The notes beneath the pieces are model-generated. The model worked only from the letters and a program-made list of their open reading frames with translations, ran no database searches and had not been told where the DNA came from. The translations under genes were made by a program, and so were the position numbers. Source: Cryptomeria japonica (taxonomy: Eukaryota > Streptophyta > Pinopsida > Cupressales > Cupressaceae). Taken from it: a stretch of 60,000 bases of DNA. Where the stretch lies: positions 224,059,415 through 224,119,414 of the forward strand of contig NC_081410.1 in the NCBI RefSeq assembly GCF_030272615.1, given 5' to 3'. The first letter of the stretch is position 1, and the number at the start of each line of letters is the position of its first letter. Of this stretch, positions 31,933-43,715 are shown in pieces.

Positions 31933-32622
31933 ATGATGAAGAGGGAAGGTCTAAAGTTCAACAGAGAAAATTTCAGTAAATGGAAAGACATAATGAAGAT
32001 ATACATCAGAAGCATGGGTGCTCAACACTGGAGCTATGTTGAGAATGTCTATGTTGCCCCTACCGGTACTCTCACCGATGACCAAAAGAGAGAGATGCAG
32101 GAGAATGGGCAAGTCATGGAAGCCCTAATTAGTAGTTTATTTGACATTGAGTTTATTGATGTCCAAGATAAGGTAAATCCAAAAGAGGTATGGGATACTC
32201 TTGAAAATATCTATGGCGGTGATGAGCATGTAAAACAAGCTAAGGAAGAAAGCCTTAGAGGGAAGTTTGAAGATATGCAGATGGTTGAAGGTGAGACCAT
32301 TCAACAGTATGGAATAAGAATCAAAACCGTTGTTGGAGATATCAAGAGTGTAGGTGGTAAAATAGAAGATGCCACTATGGTAAACAAAGTCCTGAGATTC
32401 CTATTGTCGGTCTATGCAATAAGGGTTGCTGCTATTCAAGAGCTAAGATCAATAAACAAGACTAAGGTATCCCTAGACTCCATCATTGCCAAGTTGACAG
32501 CCTATGAGCTAAATAGTTTCGATGACAGTGTTCAAAAGACTGAATCAGCTTTTAAAGATTCTACAGTACCATCCAGAAAAGGAAAAGAAGCTAGCACTAG
32601 TGGTGAACCAAGACAGGGCTGA
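31933..32622 (+). pseudogene. Family B gag, first part
   Basis: 229 codons from MMKREGLKFNRENFSKWKDI to a TGA at 32620-32622. It has the copia gag N-terminus (FNRENFSKWK) and an UBN2 domain at about residues 70-195 (DVQDKVNPKEVWDTLENIYG, ETIQQYGIRIKTVVGD). The frame continues without shift into the zinc knuckle and pol after TGA. The related element at 46.0 kb has Arg-Asp at the equivalent place, so TGA most likely arose from CGA by loss of a methylated CpG. Confidence 0.85.
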
Positions 32623-32625
32623 GAA

Positions 32626-35205
32626 ATGGATGATGAGGAGATTCTGATGGCATTTGAAGCTCTCCTTTCCAGGAAACTTCCTAAAGGAACCACCAAATAC
32701 AGAGGTAAGCTCCCTTTGAAATGCTTTTCTTGTAACCGGATAGGACATATTTTTGTAAACTATCCTAATGGCGACAACAAGGACAAAATGGAAAGGTTCA
32801 AGAAATTCAAAGGAGGAAACCGGAGAAACTATTTTGTGGCAGTTGATGAAGGTGTCACAGATGAGGAATTAGAAGATGAAGAAAATGAAGATATTGTGTT
32901 TGTTGCTGTCAAGGAAGATGTGTCAGACAAGAAGGCTCTTGTCTCCCTCTTTGATAATTCCAATGAGTGGATTATTGATAGTGGCTGTTCTCACCATATG
33001 ATTGGTGACCGGAGCAAGTTTCTATCCTTGGAAGAGTATGATGGTGGTGTGGTTCGCTTTGTTAATGATGTACCATGTATGGTCAAAGGCGGAGGGTCCA
33101 TCTCTCTGAATGGAAAGAGTAGTGTTGACAATGTGTATTGGGTTGATGGTCTCAGACACAACCTTCTGAGTGTTGCCCAGCTGAATGAAAGTGGTCTCAC
33201 TCTGGAATTCAAGAATGGAGTGTGCAGAATCAAAGGAAAGAATGGTGAATTGGTGGCCACCGGTATGAAGACCAAAGCTAACCTATTTCAGCTGAATGCA
33301 AATATAAGTACATGTCTTATGGCTAAATTTGATGATAGCTGGATATGGCATAGGAGACTCTGTCATGTAAAATTTGATAACATTGTGAAGGCCAGTAAGA
33401 TCAAGGCAGTTAGAGTGTTGCTGGTGCTAAGAAAACCGAAGAATACCTCGTGCAAAGAGTGTCAATTGGGGAAAATGTCTTCCTCAACCTTTAAAGGTAA
33501 ACCTTTCACTGTTGACAATTTTCTTGATCTTGTGCATACTGATTTATGTGGTCCTATGAAAACTAGGAGTGTGCAGGGTGATAGGTACTTCATGATTCTC
33601 ACTGATGACTGCTCAAGAATGATGTGGGTCACATTCTTGAAAGATAAGTTTGAAGCTTTTGTAAAGTTCAAAGCTTTCAGAGCATTAGTGGAGAAGGAAA
33701 GCCGCAAAATTATCAAGTGCCTAAGAATTGATAAAGGAGGGGAATTCACTTCCAGTGAATTCAACAACTACTGTGAAGAACATGACATCAAGAGACAACT
33801 ACCTGCCCCCCGGACTGCACAACAAAATGGCCTAGCAGAGAGGAATAACCGGACTATGGTTGAAGCAACTAGAACTATGTTGATTCAAGGAAAAGTTGCT
33901 CACACCTTTTGGAGAGAAGCAGTGAGCACTGCAGTCTACACATTGATCCGGGTACTCATCAAGAAAGGTAAGGATAAAACTCCTTATGAGTATTGGACTG
34001 ATAAGACACTTGTGGTTAGCTATTTTAGAGTGTTTGGTAGCAAATGTTACATCAAGAGGAGCGAACACCAGAGCAAATTTGATGCAAAATGTGATGAGGG
34101 AATATTCCTAGGGTATTCCACCAAGAACAAAGCTCTCAAGTGTTTCAATAATAGGACTCAAAGAATTATGGAAAGCATCAATGTGAGAGTTGATGAAGTC
34201 TCTGAGAAAACTAAGGAAACCGGCAGTAAGCAAGCGGTAAATGAACCGGTTGCAACCTTGTGGGAATCGGTTGCTATTCAACCAAGTATCAGTAACAATG
34301 TTCCTACACCGGGAAAGTTAGATGCTGATACTGATGGAGATGAGGATGAAGAAGAAAAGCAAGAGGAATCTATTAAGACCATTCATCGGTATGTCAAGAT
34401 GAATCATGATCCTAAGCAGATCATAGGAGATAAGGATGTAAGAACTCTTACAAGAAGAAAGGTCAGAGAAAACTCATGTATGATCTCTGAATTTGAGCCT
34501 AAATCATTCAAAGAGGCACATAAAGATGAAGACTGGATCAAGACAATGGAAGAGGAACTTGACCAGATAGAGAAAAATGGTACATGGTCTTTGGTACCCA
34601 GAATGGAGCATAAAAATGTCATTGGCACCAAATGGGTTTTTAGAAATAAGCTGAATGAGGATGATACAGTGATTAGAAACAAAGCCAGACTGGTGTGTAA
34701 AGGATATGCCCAAGAAGAAGGAGAAGACTATGAAGAAAATTTTGCTCCTATAGCCAGATTGGAAGGAGTTCGTATGCTTCTTGCATATGCAACTTTTAAA
34801 GGATTCAAAGTATATCAAATGGATGTAAAATCTGTATTTCTAAATGGTGTACTTGAAGAGGAAGTGTATATAGAGCAACCAGATGAGTTTGCCCTATCTG
34901 AAGACAGTGACATGGTGTGTAGGCTACATAAAACCTTATATGGTCTAAAGCAGGCACCTAGAGCATGGTATGAACGCCTGCATTCCCATCTTGTGAAGAT
35001 TGGATTTCAGAGAACAAGCGAAGATAGCAATATCTACTTGAAGTCTGAAGGAGATCAGATCCTGATCTGTGAGGTATTTGTTGATGACATTATCTTTGGC
35101 GGAGATGACAAGATGAGTCATGAGTTTGCAGATGAGATGAAGAAAGAGTTTGAGATGTCACTCATAGGGGAGATTAAGTTCTTCATTGGATTGCAGATCC
35201 AGTAG
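32626..35205 (+). pseudogene. Family B polyprotein: zinc knuckle, protease, integrase, reverse transcriptase
   Basis: 859 codons. Residues 33-46: zinc knuckle [14 protein letters not shown], last Cys replaced by Tyr. Protease: DSG at 118-120 ([11 protein letters not shown]), intact. Pre-integrase HHCC: H242, H247, C276, C279. Integrase: D306 (HTDLCGP), D369 (RIDKGGEF) and E405 (NGLAERNN), with 35 residues between the last two as in D,D35E enzymes. Reverse transcriptase: about 650-859, with MDVKS at 732-736 and FVDD at 818-821. It ends at TAG 35203-35205, in the middle of the reverse transcriptase connection; the frame goes on after it. It is the best-preserved coding sequence of the nest. Confidence 0.9.
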
Positions 35206-36029
35206 ATGAAAGATGAAATCTTTATCACTCAGTCCAAGTATGTCAAAGAGGTGTTGAAGACCTTTGGCATGGAAGATAGAAAACCGGTTGGTACACCGAT
35301 GGTGACTGTTGTAAACTATCCAAAGATGATGACTCATCATTGGTTGATGTGAAGGAATACCGATCAATGATTGGTAAGTTACATTATGTAGTGCGTAGCA
35401 AACCAAACATTGCACATGCAGTGGGTATTACCACTCAATTTCAACAAAGACCTAGAGAATCCCACTTGGTAGCAGTCAAGCAGATTCTTAGATATCTGAA
35501 GGGAACTATTGACTATGGGTTATGGTATCCATACAATAATGATTTTAACTTGAAAGTGTTCATAGATGCTGATTGGGCTGGTAATGTAGATGACCAGAAG
35601 AGCACAACCGGTGGTGCATTCTTTCTCGATGGTAGATTGGTCTCATGGATGAGTAAGAAGCAGAGTTGTATCTCTCAGTCTACAACGGAAGCATAGTATG
35701 TTGCAGCATTCATGAACTGCACTCAGACAATTTGGATGAAGCATGTATTAAATGTCTTCAAAGTAACTGTATCTGAACCGGTAAGTATATTTTGTGACAA
35801 TACTAGTGCAATTAACATCTCCAAGAATCCGGTTTTACATTCTAGAACCAAGCACTTTGAGCTTAAGTATCATTTCTTGAGGGAAAAAGCTCAGAACAAA
35901 GAGATTGCACTAGAACATGTTTCCAGTAAGGAGCAGTTAGTAGACATATTCACCAAGCCTCTCCCAAAGGCTACATTTATGTACTTAAGAGGTGAATTAG
36001 GGGTGCTGCCCCTTCAGGAGGTGAACTAA
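35206..36029 (+). pseudogene. Family B RNase H region
   Basis: After the TAG the frame reads MKDEIFITQSKYVKEVLKTF; a one-base deletion near 35310 shifts it, and it resumes at 35340 (GKLHYVVRSKPNIAHAVGI, then DADWAGNVDDQKSTTGGAFF). A TAG at 35695-35697 replaces the residue after TEA in the STTEAEY motif. The last part reads FCDNTSAINISKNPVLHSRT and DIFTKPLPKATF, ending at 36029. This is standard copia RNase H, broken twice. Confidence 0.85.
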
Positions 36030-36273
36030 AGGTATATGCTCCACATCAGTCAGGTATTGCATAGTCAAATTTCTTTTTGGATTGATGTGTTGAAGAATGC
36101 TACTCCTCAGGGGGAGCAACATAATGGAACAGGGAAGCTTGTGCCTCCACTTTGGCATTGTTGTCAAAGGGGGAGAAGAAGAGAAGCAGAGAAGATATCT
36201 GCAGAAATTGGGGGAGAAGATGTGAAGTGGAGAGATATCTTTGTATATTGGCATCAATGCCAAAGGGGGAGAT
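36030..36273 (+). promoter_or_regulatory. Repeated polypurine tracts before 3' LTR
   Basis: The proximal tract CAAAGGGGGAGAT (36261-36273) directly precedes the LTR. A second, CAAAGGGGGAGAAGAAGAG, begins at 36165, and AGGGGGAGCAAC occurs at about 36109. TTGGCATCAATGCCAA just before the proximal tract forms a small hairpin. Multiple such tracts are known from Sirevirus-type copia elements. Confidence 0.75.
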
Positions 36274-37751
36274 TGTTGGCATTATGTGAACCGGTATGAG
36301 GACATGATGACATTGTATGTTGTCATTGATGTCAATATGTTGAAGAGGAGAGAACCGGTATTTGTGAGAACCGATATAACACTGTGAACCGACATTTGTG
36401 CCAAAGTGAAGCGGTGTGTTTATTTAAGGTGAACCGGCATGTGGTTATGAGAATCGACACATGGAAGCTTTGTATGATTACCAGTTGGTAGTCTCAACTT
36501 CAGGGTTTCTGGTTGAAGTGCCCCAAGCCTGTGTGACTCAATCGGTGACTTTGTGTGATGAGTTAGCATTGTAATGAAGAACAGATCGTGTTTCCATGTC
36601 AACTTTGTGCGCGTGAAGGATCCTGCATGAAGGAGATTGTTCCTATCTACCTCGGGAATGTGCGAAGTCTGTAAACGGTGATAACACATGATGGGTTATC
36701 AGCTGCCATGAAATCGGTGGAAAACGAACGATGGAGAACGTCTTGAGATTGGTTCAAGAATGTTCCATTTAATGCAATGTGCTCAATAGTCAGGATTGAA
36801 TCATTTGAATTGCGTAACCTAACAGGTTTAGGGTTTAGGGTTTATGCTACCGACCTATCTGTTTCCTATAAGGTCGATGTGCTTCTTTCTAAGGTTGTTG
36901 GCAAAATTTGTGTCTGTGTATCCAAGTGAAGGGATACGCGATTCTTGCTAGACCATAAGAGAGAAGTAATACCTGTAGAGTGTCAGTGCAGAAGGTGAAG
37001 AGGAGCTAAAGCAGATCTGCATTGGCATTGAGTGCCGTTACCAGATCATTGTAATACCTGTTGATCTCTAACTACTTTAACAGTTGGGAAATCCCTTAAC
37101 AGGGTAGCTTTAACCGGCTTGATGTAAATCCTTTAACAGGGTGACTCAAAACCATTGAGTTCTTGAAATCTTCTAACAAGGTAACCTTTAACAGGGTTTA
37201 ACCCTTAACCGGGTATTGTAGCCATCCCTTAACCAGGTGATCGCTAACAGGATCGGTTCCTAACAAAACCTATTGTATCAGTCTTTAACCGGACAAGGCT
37301 CCTAACAGAGCGGACTTCTAAAGAGTTCAAAAATAGCTTGTGGGTATTCATCCCCACCATGGTTTTTCCCAGTTGGGTTTCCACGTGAAAAATCTGTGTG
37401 TCATGTGTGATGTTATTCATGTGATGGTTTGAGTAATTTGTGTCTGAAGGTAAATCATGTTGATCTAGCTCTTTATATATCTTTTGATGATAGATTACGT
37501 GTTCATGCACTAGGGTGAAATGGAAATGAAGTATTAGATTGTATGAGAAGATAAGTGTCAACCGGTTTATGCTTGTCTCAGTTATTCTGGGCTTTGCTGG
37601 TTGTACTCTGTTTAAGACCAAAGTTACTGTCTGTTTGCCTATGCATAGTGTCTGCTGACAAACCAGTTTTAGGATTGTGTTTTTGTCTGTACTGATTCAC
37701 CCCCCCCTCTCAGTACCGGTTTGGTACTATCCGTTCATCATTGAGTTATCA
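36274..37751 (+). repeat. 3' LTR of family B (1478 bp)
   Basis: About 100 bp longer than the 5' LTR because of extra TTAACAGGGT-type units at about 37095-37200. The C-tract hairpin is at 37689-37716 and the GGTTTTTCCC block at 37354-37390. Confidence 0.92.
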
Positions 37752-37756
37752 CTTGG

Positions 37757-38540
37757 ACGCTTCTTCTGGTTCATTGTCTAACTGAGCTTCCTCACCTTCA
37801 TCATATGAATCATCATATCGATTCACCTTTGATTGACTTCCTTTGTGCATATCCTCATCAACTCTTACATGTACACTCTCAATGGCTCTTCTTAGTCTTT
37901 TGTTGTAAGATTTGTATGCCTTGCTGTTAGATGAGCTACCAAGGAAGATTCCTTCATCACTCTTGGAGTCAAAACTATCTAGACCATCCATATCTCTCTT
38001 GATAAAAAATTTGCTTCCAAATACTTTGAAGTATTTGACTGATGGCTTTCGATCATACCACAACTCATAAGGTGTCATTTTGTTCTTTGTTCTCAGTTGA
38101 ACCTAGTTCAAGGTATATGTAGCAGTATGAACAACTTCCTTCCAATATCTGTCTGACAGACTGGCTTTATTTAACATGGTTCTGGCCATCTTGTTGACTG
38201 TCTTGTTCTTCCTTTCTACCACACCATTTTATTGTGGTGTCTTGGGGGCTGAGTATTGCCTTCTAATTCCATGTCTTTCACAATAATCTTCAAATTCATT
38301 TGATGTGAACTCTCCACCCCGATCCGATATTAGACATTTTAGCTTGCACCCACTTTCCTTCTCCACCATCTTCTTAAAGATATTGAATCTGTCAAATGCT
38401 TGTGATTTACCTTGTAGGAAAGTGACCCATGTCATTTTTGAATAATCATCAATAAAGAGCGTAAAATATCTTTTACCGGTAAGAGCTTTTGTCCTAGTTG
38501 GACCACACACATCTGACTCACACTCAGCAGATTGTGCTTT
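37757..38540 (-). pseudogene. Family C integrase
   Basis: Frame 38229-38510 holds the core (LFIDDYSKMTWVTFLQGKSQ, then LISDRGGEFTSNEF with the second catalytic Asp). After a stop at the position of N in QNG, the sequence continues to 37757 (TPYELWYDRKPSVKYFKVFG, FDSKSDEGIFLGSSSNSKAY). It is cut at EEASK, where the family B element inserted, and resumes at 30489. The HHCC pre-integrase region is missing: reading passes from LLSVSQM of the protease region straight to VCGPTRT. Confidence 0.8.
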
Positions 38541-38760
38541 CAGCCTTCCACATAATATACATCACGTGCTTTCAATTTTCCATCAATATTTAGAGTACCT
38601 TTTCCCTTTACTTTGATGGATGAGTTGTCTCCAAATCTTACTGAACCACCATTCCAGTCTTCAAGTTTAATAAATTTCTTTTTATCACTAGTCATATGGT
38701 TGGAACAACCACTATCTAGAAACCATCTTTTTTCCTTTCAGCATGTAAAGCAGTCTGCAC
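38541..38760 (-). pseudogene. Family C protease
   Basis: Minus strand reads KRWFLDSGCSNHMTSDKKKF, with the DSG active site intact, followed by SVRFGDNSSIKVKGKGTLNI and a stop before KHNLLSVSQ. It lies between gag zinc knuckles and the integrase core. Confidence 0.75.
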
Positions 38761-38799
38761 TATCAGACTTGATTTTGCCTTGCACTTTTCTTTCTCAAC

Positions 38800-40730
38800 T
38801 CATACCGGTTTGGTTTCCTTCTTCTTGTCAAATGCTATTTTGTTCTTTGGTTCAACTCTTGGTTCTCGATCAAGATTTGTCTTCTTCTGCTTGATCTTCT
38901 CGTTTTTATAAAACTTTGCTATATGTCCAAACTCTTCACAATAATTGCATTTCACATTTTCATTTAAAGATGTATCCTTAAAATTATTGTAGGCCACCGG
39001 TTTATTCTTCCTACATTCAAAACTCCTATGACCATATGCATTGCACTGATAACATACAACATTCATTTCCTAGAGTGCATTAAAATGATTTCTACTTTTA
39101 TAACTCATAGAGGGATTATTGGTTAATCTACAATAAGCTATTCTATGCCCAAATTTGTTACACTGGTAACAATAACCATGAAAGTTTGAAACATACCGAT
39201 TAGGTTGCCTTGGTCTTGAAAAGGACTGCCTCACCAGGGGTCTTCCCTTTATGCTGTTGACTTTGGTGAATCCTTCATGGTCAATTTTTGCATTTCTCCT
39301 TGGATCTGGATGTCGGTACAATGACTATGGCCTCCGGTTCATTGCTTGTGTATACCGGTTTGTGTGGTGATTTCCAACAACATCTGCATGTCTTTTTACT
39401 GATATTCTTGCTTACAATGAATGTCTTCTTCTCTTCTCCTCTATTTGAAAAGGTGAACTGTATCTCCTTACTAGATGTGTCTTTTCTATTTGAACTTTGA
39501 CATTCTTCAAAGCCTAAGCCACCGATATCTTTGCATTGCTTCTATTTGCTCAACATCTTGTTTAAGGCTTTGATGCTGCCTGCATATTTGCTTCTTACTT
39601 TTATTTCTTCCTTACTTTCTTGAAGCTCCTTTTTGAGCTTCACTATTTCTACTTCCAGATCTTGATGCTCCTTTTCCTTCTTCATTAGATCAGAGGATGT
39701 AACTTGATTTGACTCATCCAGGGATTGATTCAAGAGACCTTGTTGATCTACTGCAGCAAGCTTGAATTTATTGAGTTCTCTTCTTGTTTACTCAGTTCCT
39801 CAAGAGAACTTATAAGGTCACCTTCTAGATCCACTTCAACCTCAATATCTTCTTCTCCCTCATCTTCACGAACCGGTTCATCAAGTACCATAAAGAGATT
39901 AACTTTTCTGTCATTCTTATGATCGTCATCTTTTGATGCACTTTCTTCATCTGGGACACCATCCTCAATAGTGTATAGGCTGTTCTGCTTTTGGTAGTCT
40001 CTTCTTCCTTGCTGATAGACATTTATTTATTTATCTTTACCAACAGATCTACTAAAACCTCTTGACTCATCTCCACCAGTTTCATTATAAGGCCATTTTG
40101 TAGCAAAGTGTTCAACTTTACCACAGTTAAAGCATTTTAGTGGTAGCTTTCCTTTATACTTGCTAGATCCTCTTCTAAGATTTCTAACAAAGTTTGCTAC
40201 CTCTGCATCAGAGTTTTCACTAGATCCTTTATAAGCAATTACTTCTTTGCCCTTCTGGGTGGTGTTGAATGCTACTTCTTTCCTTAAGGAAGCATCACCG
40301 GTTGTTCTTATCTCATAGGCTGTTAGTGAGCCAAATAGCTCATCCATTGTAAAGATATTTAGATCCTTGGCTTCTTCAATGGCATAAACCTTTGTATCAT
40401 ACTTAGGTGTGAGGGACCTAAATACCTTCTTGACAAGAATCTCATCTGTAATTTCTTCCCCAAGTCCTTTGATGGTATTCATAGTTTCATCAAATCTGTG
40501 AAGATAGTCTGTAATATTTTCATCATCCTTCATCTTGATTCCTTCAAGTTGACTCCTTAGTGCTTGCAGCTTGGCCTTTTTGACTTTTGCATCTCCTTCA
40601 AATATCCTCTGCATTTTATCTCAAGCCTCCTTGGCAGATGCACAGTGCATGACCTTGACAAACTCATTATCAGACAACCTGCTCAAAATAGCATGTTTGG
40701 CCTTTGCATTATTCTCATACTCCTTCTTGG
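38800..40730 (-). pseudogene. Family C gag with several zinc knuckles
   Basis: From 40730: KKEYENNAKAKHAILSRLSD, a TGA near 40620, then 195 codons (40027-40614) of UBN2-type gag ending in a knuckle CFNCGKVEHFATKW (last Cys lost). A coiled-coil-like Glu/Lys stretch follows (39542-39733, KKEKEHQDLEVEIVKLKKEL). Three more knuckles lie downstream: CYQCNKFGHRIAYC, CYQCNAYGHRSFEC and CNYCEEFGHIAKFY. Four knuckles and a coiled coil give an unusually long gag C-terminus. The N-terminal region is missing; its ATG survives at 46679-46681. Confidence 0.8.
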
Positions 40731-42106
40731 TGATGAATAACGATGAACAAATAATACCCTAACTGGTATTGAGAAGGGGGGGGGGTAAATCAGTATAGAC
40801 AAAAACTTTCTCAACACTTTATCATATTAAAACAATGCTGACCGATTGTCTTTACCACTGAACTTAACCATGGGTATATCGGTTAAACAAAAATACTTCA
40901 GACAACATTTGACAGATCTTAAATCTTGATGACTACTTCCTGATATAATCAAGCATGAGTTGTATCAACAATACGACAATCATTGAGCACTGCATGCATA
41001 ACTAACTTAATCAACAACTACTCAATCATCACACAAAAATGCTCAACCCATAACACAATTTTTTTCACGTGGAAACCTAAATGGGAAAAACCACGGTGGG
41101 GATGAATACCCACAAGCTTGTTTTGAACTCTTTTGAAGTCCACTCTGTTAGGAGCCTAGCTTGATTAAATACTTTTCAATAAGGTTCTGTTAGGAACCGA
41201 TCCTGTTAGGGATCACCCGGTTAAGGGATGGGTATAAACCTTGTTAAAGGTTGAAACCCTGTTAAAGGTTACCTCGCTAGAGGATTTAAAGAACTCAATG
41301 AACTTGAGTCACCTAGTTAGAGGATTTGCAACAAGCCTGTTAAAGCTACCCGGTCAAGGGATTTTTCTTCTATTGAAATGGTTAGAAGTCAACAAGTAAA
41401 GCTTTGATCTGATAAAAACACTACTTGCTAAGGCATATCCTTTTCAGCTCCTCTCCTCTGCAATCATACTCTGTAGATTCCACACTCTGGTTTGGTAAGT
41501 ATCTCAACACACAAACACATCATTTGCCAACACAAACAATAACAAACATCATCGAACTTATAGACAACAATTAGGTCGGTATCATAAACCCTAAAACCTA
41601 AACATTTTAGGTTTAAAATTACAAGCAGTCCAATCCTGACCATTAGATCCATTGCATAGAATGAAGCAATCTAAAATAGATCTCAAGTCATTCTGCATCG
41701 TCCAATCTTCACCGCATCTGGAAATCCGTAACCCATCACACGCACTTCATACACTGCTCAGAACATCGTGCATTCTCGAGGTAGACATTCAATGCATTCG
41801 ATCTTCACGCGCAAGATCCTCAAAGCAATCCTTCACATGCACATAACTAACATGGCACCATGATCTCATCCTTATCTCTTAACTAACTCATGACAAAATG
41901 TCACCGGTTGCACCGTATAAGCCAAACCGAAAACCCTATAGCTGAACAAAGACTACCAATTGGTAGTCACACTTAGTGAACCCTGACATTGGTCCACTCC
42001 ATCCCGGTTGACCATTATCGCTTCCAATCTTCATACCTCTTCATACCGGTTCACCTATTGACGTCAATGACGACATACATTGTCACCGCTTCATTATATG
42101 CCAACA
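40731..42106 (-). repeat. 3' LTR of second family B element (1376 bp)
   Basis: On the minus strand starts TGTTGGCATATAATGAAGC and ends TTCATCA. Contains the C-tract hairpin (40766-40796), the GGTTTTTCCC-type block (41066-41105) and many CCTGTTAAAGGTTA/CCGGTTAAGGGAT units at 41140-41370. Confidence 0.88.
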
Positions 42107-42281
42107 ATCTCCCCCTTTGGCATTGATGACTATACTCAGTGTATCATTGCTCAGTAACATATACTGATTCAATGTCAAACAATCACTTCCACCACCATTT
42201 GGACTGGTCAGTGTCTACATGCTCAATATCTTCTCCCCAAATAATATATCTTCATCATCAGATATCTTCTCCCCCTTTGAC
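42107..42281 (-). promoter_or_regulatory. Repeated polypurine tracts of second family B element
   Basis: Proximal tract CCAAAGGGGGAGAT at 42107-42120 and distal tract TCAAAGGGGGAGAAG at 42267-42281, the same arrangement as at 36.2 kb. Confidence 0.72.
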
Positions 42282-42412
42282 AACAATGCCAAAGTGGAGG
42301 CACAAGCTTCCAAGCTCCACTATGCTGCTCCCCCTATGGAGTAGCATCCTTCAACACATCAATCCTGTAAGATCTGACATGGTAGTACCTGACTGATGTG
42401 GAGCACACAACT

Positions 42413-43715
42413 TTAGTTCACTTCATGAAGGTGCAGAACTCCTAATTCACCTCTCAAATAGGTAAATGTTGTCTTCGGTAAGGGCTTAGTGAATATGTAT
42501 GCTAGTTGCTCCTTTTTGGAAACATGTTCTAATACAACCTCTTTATTCTGAACCTTTTCTCTCAAGAAATGATATTTGAGTTCAATGTGCTTTGTCCTAG
42601 CATGCAATACCGGATTTTTGGAAATATTGATTGCACTAGTATTATTAGAGAAAATAATCACCGGTTCAAATATAGGCACTTTGAAGCCATTCAATACATG
42701 CTTCATCTAGATTTCTTGAGTGTAGTTCATAAAAGCTTCCATATACTCTACTTCAGCTGTAGACTGGGAAATACAACCCTGCTTCTTTCTCGTCCATGAG
42801 ACTAGTCTTCCACTAAGGAAGAACGCTCCACCAGTTGTGCTCTTTCGGTCGTCCACATTACCTGCCCAATCTGCATCGGTAAACACTTTGAGACCAAAGT
42901 CGCCATTGTATGGATACCACAATCCATAATCAACTGTCCCTTTCAGGTATCTTAGAATCCTCTTTACCACTACCAAGTGGGATTCCCTTGGACTCTTTTG
43001 AAAATTGGCTACTATGCCCACTGAATGAGCAATATCCGGTCTGCTGTGCACCACATAGTGCAGCTTACCGATCAACGACCGATACTCCTTCTCATCCACC
43101 AATGCTGTATCATCCTTCTTTGTCAGTTTGCAGCCGGTCCCCATCGGTGTTCCAACCGGTTTTCTCTCCTCCATGACAAAGGTCTTCAATACCTCTTTGA
43201 TATACTTGGACTGGGTAATGAAGATACCCTCCTTCATCTGCTGAATTTGTAGACCAATGAAGAACTTTATCTCTCCAATCCGAGACATCTCAAACTCTTT
43301 CTTCATTTCATCTGTGAATGCATGACTCATTTCATCATCTCCTTCGAAGATTATTTCATCTACAAATACTTCACAGATCATAATCTGATCACCTTCAGAT
43401 TTCAGGTACATGTTGCTGTCCTCACTTGTTCTTTGAAATCCTATTTTCACAAGATAAGAGTGTAACCGTTCATACCATGCCCTTGGTGCTTGTTTCAATC
43501 CATACAGGGCCTTGTGTAATCTACACACCATGTTACTATCTTCCGACAAAGAAAACCCATCCGGTTGCTCAATATACACTTCTTCTTCTAGGATTCCATT
43601 GAGGAATGCATACTTCACATCCATCTGGTATACCTTAAATACCTTGAATGCTGCAAATGCAAGTAGCATTCAAACACTTTCCATTCTAGCCACTGGGGCA
43701 AAGGATTATCCATAG
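42413..43715 (-). pseudogene. Second family B reverse transcriptase and RNase H
   Basis: Frames 42707-43669 ([40 protein letters not shown]) and 42413-42706 (NNTSAINISKNPVLHARTKH, FTKPLPKTTFTYLRGELGVL). The catalytic box reads FVDE, so polymerisation is lost. A stop separates the two RNase H halves. It aligns along its length with 34.8-36.0 kb. Confidence 0.85.

Larger units (their letters stand above)
30490..37751 (+). mobile_element. Full-length family B Ty1/copia element (7262 bp)
   Basis: LTRs 30490-31861 and 36274-37751, primer site, gag, pol and polypurine tract are all present, flanked by CTTGG (30485-30489 and 37752-37756). It lies inside family C pol in the opposite orientation. The protein genes are close to complete but carry at least three stops and one single-base frameshift. 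LTRs differ by about two dozen bases in the first 330 (by eye), mostly transitions, so the insertion is not recent. Confidence 0.93.
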
